Assembly: GCA_029210045.1 (NCBI GenBank)
Contig: JARGNX010000004.1
Coordinates: 115,543 to 179,542, forward strand
DNA length: 64,000 nucleotides
Direction: 5' to 3'
Origin: Coxiellaceae bacterium
Lineage (GTDB): Bacteria; Pseudomonadota; Gammaproteobacteria; Coxiellales; Coxiellaceae
Shown here: piece by piece, positions 8,650 through 17,099 of the stretch
Numbering within the stretch: position 1 is the first letter of the stretch
Layout: every line of letters begins with the position of its first letter
Program-made: the position numbers and the translations under genes
The notes under the pieces: generated by a model
What the model saw: the letters and a program-made list of their open reading frames with translations, nothing else
What the model was told of the DNA's origin: nothing
The model's database searches: none

Positions 8650-9873
8650 TTAAAGGCCTATTTGTAAGCGTAATGCATAGATGTTTGATGTTTGGTGACT
8701 GCCTGAGAAGGTAGGGTTGCCATTAGCATGAATGTAGTTTACTGACAATTCTGCCATGCGGGTGATATACCAATTTAAACCGGCGGCGTAATCATATTCA
8801 GCGCCGCCATGCACGTTATCACTATTCAGATTAAGTGCACTGTAACGCGCTAATAATTGTACGGCTCCGTAGCGATGGCGAATTTTAGTAATGCCAATAA
8901 AGTAACCGTCAGGATATTGATAGTCGCGTGATTCACCGGTGAGAAAATAACTGGCAATAAAGTAATAACCGCTAAAGTGTAAGGTGGGTTGCGAATTCAT
9001 GCGGTTCACCCAGGTATAGGTGTACTCCGATTGAAAATTGAATGGGCCTTTTAAACCCACAAATTCACCGTCAAATACTTGATAGGTTTTAACGTTAGGG
9101 ATGCTACTAGTATTTACCATGGAGCGAGCAGTTGCCAAATTAATTCCAGGCAAGCTAAAAAATTGTGCTTGGTGTGGGCTGCCGACAGTATTAGTCCAGC
9201 CATTCACTGCAAAGTGCAGTACTTTGTGTTTGCTATGGATGGGCACATACAGCGTGCGCAGAGTGGCGTTCAATGTGGTGGCGGGCCCACTTGTTGTATT
9301 GGCGCTTTGGCCAAAGATTGTACCTTGTTGCACAAAGTGTGGTGAGTAAGCTTCAAAAACTAACCCTTCGGAATAATTAGGGCTAAAGGCCGCAACGTTT
9401 AAAGGCACGGCAATAAAGTTATAAGCATTGTCACCAACGTCATTGACCAAGCCAAAATAAGGTTCGATTTGGCCGGCTTGAGTATTAAAGTGTTTCCAGC
9501 CGATACCCACATTGGCTTGATCTAAATTAGTTTGCGCAAAATCATACGACATATAATAAGTTAGGCGGTGGATATTGCCGGATAAATAGGCTTTGGATAG
9601 TGGAATACCGAGACCATTGCTGGCTGTTGGATTATTGGTTAACCAAACACTGTCTATTTGAATTAAATAATTCAGTAGGGCGGATACCTCGCCATCACTG
9701 CTGCGCAGCATAGCCCCTAGGCCGGGGGTGAAATCATAAACTTGGTCTTTATCTTTTGAGGTCTTGATGCTGTTTTGGATGATTTTATAGGTGCGTTTAT
9801 TCATGGGGGTGGCAAGTAGACTGCCAACGAGTAGCAGTAATAAAATACTCAAAATAGCGCGATGGAAAGTCAT
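8650..9873 (-). CDS. OprO/OprP-type outer-membrane porin
   Basis: The 407-aa product has a signal peptide (residues 1-22, hydrophobic core ILSILLLLLVGSLL). Alternating-residue beta strands typical of phosphate-selective porins of the OprO/OprP group follow, including the N-terminal TPGLGAMLRSSDGEVSALLNY region. The C-terminus (YALRLQIGL) fits a terminal beta strand. It should sit in the outer membrane as a trimeric barrel for small anions, though substrate specificity cannot be told from sequence. It is transcribed alone on the minus strand, with a palindromic repeat upstream. Confidence 0.75.
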   Translation of the reverse strand: MTFHRAILSILLLLLVGSLLATPMNKRTYKIIQNSIKTSKDKDQVYDFTPGLGAMLRSSDGEVSALLNYLIQIDSVWLTNNPTASNGLGIPLSKAYLSGNIHRLTYYMSYDFAQTNLDQANVGIGWKHFNTQAGQIEPYFGLVNDVGDNAYNFIAVPLNVAAFSPNYSEGLVFEAYSPHFVQQGTIFGQSANTTSGPATTLNATLRTLYVPIHSKHKVLHFAVNGWTNTVGSPHQAQFFSLPGINLATARSMVNTSSIPNVKTYQVFDGEFVGLKGPFNFQSEYTYTWVNRMNSQPTLHFSGYYFIASYFLTGESRDYQYPDGYFIGITKIRHRYGAVQLLARYSALNLNSDNVHGGAEYDYAAGLNWYITRMAELSVNYIHANGNPTFSGSHQTSNIYALRLQIGL

Positions 9874-9928
9874 GAGATGATAATAACATGCCCGTTATTA
9901 TCCCGCACTGCTTTGCTGTTATCAACTA

Positions 9929-10009
9929 TGTCATTGTGAGGAGCCTGCGACGAAGCAATCTAAGCTTCAGTCATGAGATTGCTTCGCCACTGCCTGGCTC
10001 GCAATGACG
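9929..10009. repeat. Palindromic GTCATTGTGAG-type repeat
   Basis: The element begins GTCATTGTGAGGAGC and ends GGCTCGCAATGAC, giving inverted ends. The inner arms GAAGCAATCT and AGATTGCTTC are also complementary. It is a second copy of the repeat at 1002-1083 and lies between two divergent genes. Confidence 0.8.
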
Positions 10010-10108
10010 ATTTAGTCATCTAGGTAAAGCCCCTGCGGTTTGATTTCTGACTAATATCTGTACAATTCGCATTGGTTGTATAGATAATAAATAGCAGGAG
10101 TAACGTTT

Positions 10109-10636
10109 ATGCGTAAGTTTTTTTCGATAGTTCAAGTGGTTGCCGGTATTGTGCTGCTTGGGATTGGATTTGTGCATTGTGTTGATGCGATGGCACCATT
10201 GATTAATTCGGCAGTTGCTCACAGTGCTCAACGGATTGTAATTACTGAACCATGGTCAAAAGGGCTTTTGATCAGTTTATTAATTTACTTAGGCATAAGT
10301 AGTTTAAGTGTGGCGGCTGGTATTGAGTTATGGAAAAACAATCCTGCAGGTTATGGTATGTCTGCCATATCATGGGCAATTCAGTTAATTAATTTTCAAA
10401 CGCCACATTTTCATAATGTATTTTACTCGCTTGCTGGATTTATTATAAGTGTTGGTAAGAGTGGCTTTGGTATTAATTATGGAGTTGGTGTTAAGTATTG
10501 GATGACATTTTCTGCTCAACCAGTGAGTGGTGTGATGATTGGTATTAACTTAGTTGCTGCCGTGATGTTGTTTATTCTATATAGACTTTATCGTAAGTCT
10601 AATGTATTGAGTTCGGATTTGAGTGCGAAATCATAA
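10109..10636 (+). CDS. Small integral membrane protein, unknown function
   Basis: The 175-aa protein has about four membrane helices: residues 8-28, 48-70, a hydrophobic stretch around 88-120, and 140-165. It ends in a basic cytoplasmic tail (YRLYRKSN). It has no recognised catalytic motif. AGGAG lies before ATG 10109. It stands alone between a repeat and the orphan gene at 10776. Gly and Ile/Leu content is typical of a small transporter or accessory membrane protein, but I cannot assign a family. Confidence 0.65.
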   Translation: MRKFFSIVQVVAGIVLLGIGFVHCVDAMAPLINSAVAHSAQRIVITEPWSKGLLISLLIYLGISSLSVAAGIELWKNNPAGYGMSAISWAIQLINFQTPHFHNVFYSLAGFIISVGKSGFGINYGVGVKYWMTFSAQPVSGVMIGINLVAAVMLFILYRLYRKSNVLSSDLSAKS

Positions 10637-10775
10637 GCATTTAGTGATCATTTAAGCTGTCCTTAATGATTAAGTTGCTTTATCTTTTACTATTTAATAG
10701 TTTCATAATATCGGTGTCATAACATATATCAGCACGTTGTAGAAACTATTAATTGGTTACAGTAAGGGGATTGAA

Positions 10776-11399
10776 GTGAGTAGAGGAGCGCCTGAAGCGA
10801 TTGATGCGAGACAAAGTTTGTTTGATGAGTTACCTAAAGATCATGAAACTTTAGATAGCATGACACGTATTTTGGTACAGAGCGTCGGTCAGTTTATGAT
10901 GACTCATGGTGCTGGTCCAGCATATAGTGCTTTAGCGGATGAGCGTGTGGGTTGTTTGCGTGCTAATCGAGCTTTTCGAGCGGCCGAGCGAGAAGCGTTA
11001 GACCCTAGCGTGCCATTAAAGCCGACTAAAAAAAGGCGGCGTGATGGTGACGTTGATGAGAGCACCTATTTGCAAACGTATAGCGCGTTGTATCGAGTCC
11101 TCGATTCAATGATTAGAATTGCTCCTACCACATTTAATGGGCGTGATATTACAGATCCTTTGAATGCTTTCCCTAAAGACGAAGAATTATTTGGGAAGTT
11201 TTATGCTGCCATTTGTTCTGATCATGTGCTGCGACCTGTTGATCTTACAAGGGTGTTAACCGAATTTGCAACGCCATTATTTACACGCCGTTCAGTTGTG
11301 CCGCACCCTGGTTTGTTTGCTGCACCTGCTGCTGCACCTGCTGCTGCACCTGCTGCTGCACCTGTTGCTGCACCTGTTCCTGTTCCAGTGCGACCTTAA
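10776..11399 (+). CDS. Orphan helical protein with Ala/Pro-rich tail
   Basis: This 207-aa protein starts at GTG 10776, preceded by AAGGGG. It has a soluble helical body, a basic KKRRR cluster at about residues 85-89, and a C-terminal tail of repeated APAAAP units. Residues about 100-170 resemble a module in the orphans at 20975 and 21518: a leucine-rich helix, a DI/DP-containing turn, then another leucine-rich helix before a Pro-rich tail. There is no signal peptide. The KKRRR cluster could be a host nuclear-localisation signal if this is a secreted effector, which is speculation. It ends three bases before the convergent hlyD-like gene. Confidence 0.55.
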   Translation: MSRGAPEAIDARQSLFDELPKDHETLDSMTRILVQSVGQFMMTHGAGPAYSALADERVGCLRANRAFRAAEREALDPSVPLKPTKKRRRDGDVDESTYLQTYSALYRVLDSMIRIAPTTFNGRDITDPLNAFPKDEELFGKFYAAICSDHVLRPVDLTRVLTEFATPLFTRRSVVPHPGLFAAPAAAPAAAPAAAPVAAPVPVPVRP

Positions 11400-11402
11400 G
11401 GT

Positions 11403-12692
11403 TTATTCTTCACGGAACGCGTGATTAAAACTTCTATGAATCGGCGCAATAAAGTATTGCCACGGTGTCGATTCTTGCGTGATGATCATCACCTCTACAG
11501 GCATGCCAGGATAAACACTACCACCCGGTAGTTTAGCGATTTGCTTGTCAGGTAAATCAATCTGAGCTAAGTAGTATGATTCACCCGTGCGTTCATCTTT
11601 AAAGCTATCTGCGGACACCTCTGTGACCTTACCAATTAATAATGGCACGTCGCGTTGACGGAACACACTAACGCGGACTTTGGCCACTAGGCCAGGAATG
11701 ACAATATCAATATCCAATGGACTGACTTTGGCTTCTACCAACATGTGCGCGTTAGAAGGCACAATATCCATTAACACTTCACCTGGTGATACCACGCCAC
11801 CAATCGTATGCACTTTGAGTCCAACGACACGGCCCGAGATCGGTGCACGAATAGTGGCGCGAGTGAGTACATCAGTTTGTGAGCGTTGTTTTTCAGTTAG
11901 TTCAGCTAACTGTTGTTGTGATTCATGTAACAGCGCCAGTAATTCTTTGCGATGTTGGTTTTTCAATGAATGAATTTCTAATTCGATTTCAGCTATTTTA
12001 CGTTGGTTATTGTCTATTGCTGCTTTGCTTTCACCTAACTGGCCCTCCAATCGTGCCTCTTCACGTTGCAGTGATAATAAACGAGATTTTTTGATTAATC
12101 GTTTCTGCGCTAATATTTTAACATCTTTTAATTCAGTAGCAATTAGTTTTAATTGCTTTTGGTTGGCTTTATATTTATCTTGCAGCCCTTCTATTTGTTC
12201 ATCGATCTCGGTAATGCGTTTTTTGTGTATGGATATCATGCCGTGCAAGGTTTTTTGGTTGGAGTGAAAAATCGAGCGTTGCGCATCGAGTATAGATTTT
12301 ATTTTCTTATTATCACTGTTTTTTGGAATGCTATCAGGAAAAGTAAATTCATGTTTATCTTCCAGTTCTGCAAGTAAACGGGTACGAACAGCAATTTGTT
12401 CATACAAATCATAGTGAATAATTTGTAAGCTGGCTTTTGAGTGTGTTTCTTGTAATGTTAATAAAACCTGCCCCTTTTTTACTAAGCTGTTTTCTTTTAC
12501 GTTTAGTGATTTTACGATGCCGCCTTCGAGATGTTGTATTGATTTATGTTTACCGGCAATGGTGATACTGCCAGGAGCAATAGCTGCACTTTCTAGTGGC
12601 GCGAAAGTGGCCCATAAGCCAAATACGCCAAAGAATAAAATAATTACACTACAACCAATAATAATTTCACGTTTGATATTGAGTTTATTCAT
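11403..12692 (-). CDS. Type I secretion membrane fusion protein (HlyD/PrtE family)
   Basis: This is the periplasmic adaptor of a type I secretion system, bridging the ABC transporter and the TolC-like channel. The 429-aa protein has one N-terminal membrane helix (about residues 9-32), then the IAPGSITIAGKHKSIQHLEGG lipoyl-like segment. A long coiled-coil region (about 90-270) follows, then the C-terminal beta barrel with RAPISGRVVGLKVHT. Length and order match PrtE/HlyD. Its start overlaps the end of the upstream ABC gene by eight bases, and AAGGAGG precedes ATG, so the two are translationally coupled. Confidence 0.92.
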   Translation of the reverse strand: MNKLNIKREIIIGCSVIILFFGVFGLWATFAPLESAAIAPGSITIAGKHKSIQHLEGGIVKSLNVKENSLVKKGQVLLTLQETHSKASLQIIHYDLYEQIAVRTRLLAELEDKHEFTFPDSIPKNSDNKKIKSILDAQRSIFHSNQKTLHGMISIHKKRITEIDEQIEGLQDKYKANQKQLKLIATELKDVKILAQKRLIKKSRLLSLQREEARLEGQLGESKAAIDNNQRKIAEIELEIHSLKNQHRKELLALLHESQQQLAELTEKQRSQTDVLTRATIRAPISGRVVGLKVHTIGGVVSPGEVLMDIVPSNAHMLVEAKVSPLDIDIVIPGLVAKVRVSVFRQRDVPLLIGKVTEVSADSFKDERTGESYYLAQIDLPDKQIAKLPGGSVYPGMPVEVMIITQESTPWQYFIAPIHRSFNHAFREE

Positions 12693-14349
12693 GCTTTCCT
12701 CCTTGCGGAGGTTGCATCACATCGCTGGTTTTTGCATAACGCTGACATGTGCCATGGCTCAGCACTAATGTATGTTCACATAATTGCCCGAGTTGTGGCC
12801 GATGGGTGATAATCACAAAGCTGGTGCCTTGTTGTTTCGCTGCTTCAATTGCTCGGTTTAAGGATACCAAGCCATCATTATCCATTTGGTTTTCTGGCTC
12901 ATCTAATATTATCAAACAGGGATCATTATAAAATGCACGCGCTAATGCAATGCGCTGTTTAAATCCGGCAGATAATTCATAGCCAGACATTAGGGTGTTG
13001 TAGCCGTGAGGTAGTTTTAAAATAGCCTCGTGGATATTAACGGTTTTGGCGGCTTTAATGATTGCTTGCTCGTCCGGTTGCCCATAACGCGAAATATTAT
13101 TTTTAATGGAGTTATTAAAATAAGCCGGTTCTTGTGGTAGGTAACCCATATTTAAATTTAACGCGGCTTGGCCGAGTTGGTAGGTTTCGATGTTGTCTAA
13201 TCGAATATTACCTAAGCTTGGTGGCCATATGCCTAATATCAGACGTGCCAGTGTAGATTTTCCTGCACCTGTTGGTCCAATAACGGCTAGGCTATGCCCT
13301 TGAGTTAATGTAAAGCCGATGCCCTGTAATATGCGAGGTGATTGTTTGGTGGCTGCAAATGCCAGATGCTCGACTTGTAAAACACCTGATAATTTTTTAA
13401 CTTCTAATGCTTCGTGTTTTTCAGGGCTTGAATGAAAGAATTGTTTTAGTCTCTTGAAAGAGGTCCAGGCATTCACCATGCTTTTCCAGCCGCTAATGCC
13501 TTGCTCAATGGGCTGCATAGCACGTGCCATAATAATCGAACCAGCAATCATGCTACCAGCGCTCAGCTCACCTTGAATCACTAAATAAGCGCCGGCACCT
13601 AGCATTAATACCTGCAATATTAGACGAATGACCTTGGCTGTTGAAGAGATGGTATTTGATCGATCACTTACAGACAGCCGGCTGTCAGCAGCAGTTTTAT
13701 TTAAGTGATGATATTGCTTTTCGATATCATCAACCATACCCATCGCTTGCACGACTTCAGCATTATTAAATGTGTTTTCTACTAAGGATTGCGTGGCGGA
13801 TTGATCTTTTTGGCTTTGCTTCATTCTTTTACGTACAAGTGTCTCGTTTAGCACTGCTAAAATAATTAAAAGGATTGCCCCGACGGTGGCAATCACACCT
13901 AGCGAAACAGATAATAAATAAATCACCAATAAATACACCACGATCCATGGTGCGTCAAATACAACAAAGAATGTTGGGCTGGAAATAAATTGCCGCAATT
14001 GCATCACATCAACCAGGCTTTGTTTGCTGTAATGATTTCCCCACAATTGATGGGTAACGGATTGTTGTAGCGAAGCAGGACTGATTTGATTATCAAGCCA
14101 GTTACCTATACGCGCGCCAATGCGGTTTCTTACGATGTCTAAGATCGCCATAACAATCAGAGCCACAATAGCAATAATGGTTAAGAAAATTAGAGTGTCA
14201 CTGCTTTGACTGGCGATCACACGATCAAACAGTTGCAGCATATACAGTGGCACCGTTAACATTAATAAGTTGATCGCTAAGCTCAGCACAACGGTGTAAC
14301 CAATTGCTACTTTGCATTTTTCTAAGGTTTTCTGGATCAGGTTCTGCAT
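12685..14349 (-). CDS. Type I secretion ABC transporter (PrtD family permease/ATPase)
   Basis: This is the inner-membrane engine of the type I secretion system. The 554-aa protein has a six-helix membrane domain (about residues 15-310) and a C-terminal ATPase domain with Walker A GPTGAGKST and Walker B CLIILDEPE. The signature is ELSAGFKQRIALARA, a variant of LSGGQ in which the second Gly is Ala and the last residue Phe. It has no N-terminal C39 peptidase, so it fits the PrtD group that exports proteins with uncleaved C-terminal signals. It overlaps the HlyD gene. The likely substrate is the repeat protein at 17100. Confidence 0.92.
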   Translation of the reverse strand: MQNLIQKTLEKCKVAIGYTVVLSLAINLLMLTVPLYMLQLFDRVIASQSSDTLIFLTIIAIVALIVMAILDIVRNRIGARIGNWLDNQISPASLQQSVTHQLWGNHYSKQSLVDVMQLRQFISSPTFFVVFDAPWIVVYLLVIYLLSVSLGVIATVGAILLIILAVLNETLVRKRMKQSQKDQSATQSLVENTFNNAEVVQAMGMVDDIEKQYHHLNKTAADSRLSVSDRSNTISSTAKVIRLILQVLMLGAGAYLVIQGELSAGSMIAGSIIMARAMQPIEQGISGWKSMVNAWTSFKRLKQFFHSSPEKHEALEVKKLSGVLQVEHLAFAATKQSPRILQGIGFTLTQGHSLAVIGPTGAGKSTLARLILGIWPPSLGNIRLDNIETYQLGQAALNLNMGYLPQEPAYFNNSIKNNISRYGQPDEQAIIKAAKTVNIHEAILKLPHGYNTLMSGYELSAGFKQRIALARAFYNDPCLIILDEPENQMDNDGLVSLNRAIEAAKQQGTSFVIITHRPQLGQLCEHTLVLSHGTCQRYAKTSDVMQPPQGGKHE

Positions 14350-14399
14350 GCATACCGCTCGCTCATATTCGTCGGTATATTATAGAGTAGATTGTAACG

Positions 14400-15509
14400 T
14401 TATGCTTTGAATGCAGTTGTATCGATTGTGCACTCTGGCGGTGGTGCTGCTGGCATGACTTCAATTTGGCAGTTTGAAAGGCCATGATAATAATCACGCA
14501 CTTTCTCTGAATACTTATCAGCAACCCTTTGGATTTTTGCTGTCGCCTTTGGAAGGCGGGCACCTGGCTCATCTCCACTATGCAGTACGTATGGTAAATG
14601 CTCAGTGATTGATTGTTTGAACTTCTCCGCGTCATTGAAATGAGCAAGTGGAAATGATAAGTGGTTCCATAAGTCGACAGCCTGCGCATCGGGATATTTA
14701 TCTATGATATCTACGAGGCTGCTTTCCACAATTGAGCTAGGCGCTGGTGCATTATTTTCAGCAAATATAATGGCAAAAGCATGGTTATCGGTGGCGAGAG
14801 GATGTGTTAATGTCACTATGCCTATGGGGTGTTTTCTCAGTTCAGGGTCATCTGATGACATAAATTCAGAGAGTACCCGCTCAGCTAGTTCGCCACAGTG
14901 AGTGACTTTGTGTTTTTTTGAATAACTACTGGTATGCTCAACCGTGATAACTACTTTTGCAAAGTGTTTAGCGGCCTCCATATTACATTCTTTAGGTAAG
15001 GTCAGTTTGGTTCGGTCGAGCTTTTTATGTTGCCTGTTTCTAGCACTTGTCGTCTTTGGTCTCATGAGCCCTACTTTTTGAGAGCAGCTAACAAAAGTCT
15101 TCTTTTGTGTGCTAAACCATCCGCTCTTTTTGCTACCCATGCTGTATTGCATGCTTCTTTTCGGTTTATTGCATATTGCAACATCGTCCATTTGAAATGA
15201 TTGTATAAGCATATTGCTTGTAGCGACAGCCTTCATGTCAGCTGCAGTTTCCATGCCCGAGGTGCATTTGGCTAACATAAGTAAAATACAAACGAGTAGT
15301 GACTTGCGAGAAGAGATATTAAGCGTGCCATCAATGGGGTATGAGCTTTTTGGAGCGTATGTATCTTCAGTAGGTGCTGCTGGCGCTGCGGCAAAGGCTT
15401 TCCTAGCTAGCTTTTTTTGCCTACTGGCATGCTTGGCGGCATGTTTCGCTAGGTATTTAGCTTGTTTGTGTTTGGTTTTTTGGCCTGATTGTGTGTATCG
15501 CCTTGGCAT
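14400..15509 (-). CDS. Orphan protein with candidate Cys-His-Asp protease triad
   Basis: The 369-aa protein starts MPRRYTQSGQ. A strongly basic helix-rich N-terminus (about residues 8-38, many Lys/His/Arg) is followed by a hydrophobic stretch at about 70-82 that could be a membrane anchor. The C-terminal half has THCGELAERV (Cys205), DNHAFAIIF (His243) and AVDLWNH (Asp279). This C...H...D spacing resembles papain-like toxin or effector peptidases. No close family is recognised, and catalysis is inference. It lies within the type I secretion gene cluster on the same strand as the ABC and TolC genes, but has no RTX repeats. Confidence 0.6.
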   Translation of the reverse strand: MPRRYTQSGQKTKHKQAKYLAKHAAKHASRQKKLARKAFAAAPAAPTEDTYAPKSSYPIDGTLNISSRKSLLVCILLMLAKCTSGMETAADMKAVATSNMLIQSFQMDDVAICNKPKRSMQYSMGSKKSGWFSTQKKTFVSCSQKVGLMRPKTTSARNRQHKKLDRTKLTLPKECNMEAAKHFAKVVITVEHTSSYSKKHKVTHCGELAERVLSEFMSSDDPELRKHPIGIVTLTHPLATDNHAFAIIFAENNAPAPSSIVESSLVDIIDKYPDAQAVDLWNHLSFPLAHFNDAEKFKQSITEHLPYVLHSGDEPGARLPKATAKIQRVADKYSEKVRDYYHGLSNCQIEVMPAAPPPECTIDTTAFKA

Positions 15510-15600
15510 CTTATACTTTACCTATCATATACTTATATGACTCTAGTATAATGGCCATAAATTAAGCTTTTATTAACGTGATAGGCTTGTTCGTGTTACG

Positions 15601-16902
15601 TTACAGCAATAAATTCTGCACACTCAAAATACCCGCTGCTTGTTTCAGCTGCAGTATCGCTAGCATATAAGCATAATAATCAGTGGCGTATTGCTGTTGA
15701 GATGAGAATAGCTGTGTTTGAATTTGTAATACGTCAGTCACGGTTTCAGTGCCAGCGCGGTAACCTTCTTCGGCGTGATTGAGTGCTTTTTGGTTGGTGG
15801 CCATGGCTCGGCGATTGGCGCGAATGCGTGTTATGCCTTTGGTGATATTATTAAATGATTGTTTGGTCTGTTCCACCGCGTTTAGATAATCTTCATGTAG
15901 CTTTGCATATACCTGCAAATATTCATCGGTAGTTTGACGCACTTGTGCAGGGCGTAAGCCACCCTGAAATATTGGCCAAGTCATGTTGGCACCTACGGCA
16001 AAAGTGTTTCTGTGATTGGTGCCGATAGTATTATTTTCAACGTGAGCGCGTTGATTGGTATCGTAGGTGCCGACGGCGGTTAATACAGGTAGGTAATTTG
16101 CTTTGGCTGCCGTGACTTTAGATTGCAGGCTTTGTAAGCTGTATTGATCAGCCATTAATGTCAGGTTTTTATGCATTAAAATATCAAGCCAAGCCGATAA
16201 GCGATTGGGTTTCGGGACGATTAATGGAAAACGCGGCATGGTTTGAATGCGTTTATATTGCCTATTAGTTAAGGCATATAAAGACTGTTTGGCATTATAT
16301 AAATTAATTCTTGCGGTAATTAATTCACCTTTTAATAATGCTACACGACCATCTGATTGTTCAAATTCAGTAATGGTGGCTTCACCGTGTTTTAGTTTTA
16401 TTTTAGATGCGCTGACTTGTTCGAGACTGAACTTGTATTGTTGAGATGTGTAACCGACTAAATCTTGTGCTTGTAAGATTTGTAAGTAGGCATTAGATAC
16501 TTCAATAATCAGTTCTTGTTGCTGTGCTAATAAATTATAAGCGGCGGCGCGTGTCGCCAGTTTAGCTACATCCAATTCTTTTAGTGCATTGGCATCCCAG
16601 ATGGTTTGATTTAAATCCAAGCCTAAGTTGTTTGTGGAAATCCAGCTATGGCCGTCATTACTGCGTGCTTCGCGTTCGCGAGCAAACTGAGCAATGGAAT
16701 CAAGTTGTGGTAATAGTACGGACCTTCTTTGTGGCACATTTTCAGCGATGATATGAAATTCAGCGATATCTTGTTGGTAGCCAGGATTTTGGTGGATGGC
16801 ATCAATTAATACGGTGCGTAAATTGGGGGCTGCTAAGCTGATTTGTGGTATCGCTAGGCAGACTGCAAAGCATGTGAGCGAGGCGTTAAAGAAAGCTCTC
16901 AA
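15601..16902 (-). CDS. TolC-family outer-membrane efflux protein
   Basis: This is the outer-membrane channel of the type I system. The 433-aa product has a signal peptide (residues 1-24, ending ISLA before APNL) and two repeats of the outer-membrane efflux helix domain, typical of TolC-type proteins. The ending with LQIQTQLFSSQQQYATDYYAY-like helices is characteristic. It is about the usual length for secretion-locus TolC homologues. It is on the same strand as the HlyD and ABC genes, with the protease-like orphan between, and is divergent from the substrate gene at 17100. Confidence 0.9.
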   Translation of the reverse strand: MRAFFNASLTCFAVCLAIPQISLAAPNLRTVLIDAIHQNPGYQQDIAEFHIIAENVPQRRSVLLPQLDSIAQFAREREARSNDGHSWISTNNLGLDLNQTIWDANALKELDVAKLATRAAAYNLLAQQQELIIEVSNAYLQILQAQDLVGYTSQQYKFSLEQVSASKIKLKHGEATITEFEQSDGRVALLKGELITARINLYNAKQSLYALTNRQYKRIQTMPRFPLIVPKPNRLSAWLDILMHKNLTLMADQYSLQSLQSKVTAAKANYLPVLTAVGTYDTNQRAHVENNTIGTNHRNTFAVGANMTWPIFQGGLRPAQVRQTTDEYLQVYAKLHEDYLNAVEQTKQSFNNITKGITRIRANRRAMATNQKALNHAEEGYRAGTETVTDVLQIQTQLFSSQQQYATDYYAYMLAILQLKQAAGILSVQNLLL

Positions 16903-17099
16903 GCGGGTCCCTTTTCTTGATGATATGGCCAGTGGTTATGATAACGGTATCAAGAGGTGGGCACAACAAGATGATTATATTGAATTAAAACAAGGTGATA
17001 ATATTGATATTTAAAGTGAGAAATGAGATATCTGTACTATAATACTGGCAGGCTTGGCAAATTGGTAAACAAAGTACGAATAGTACGGGAGTTAGACCA

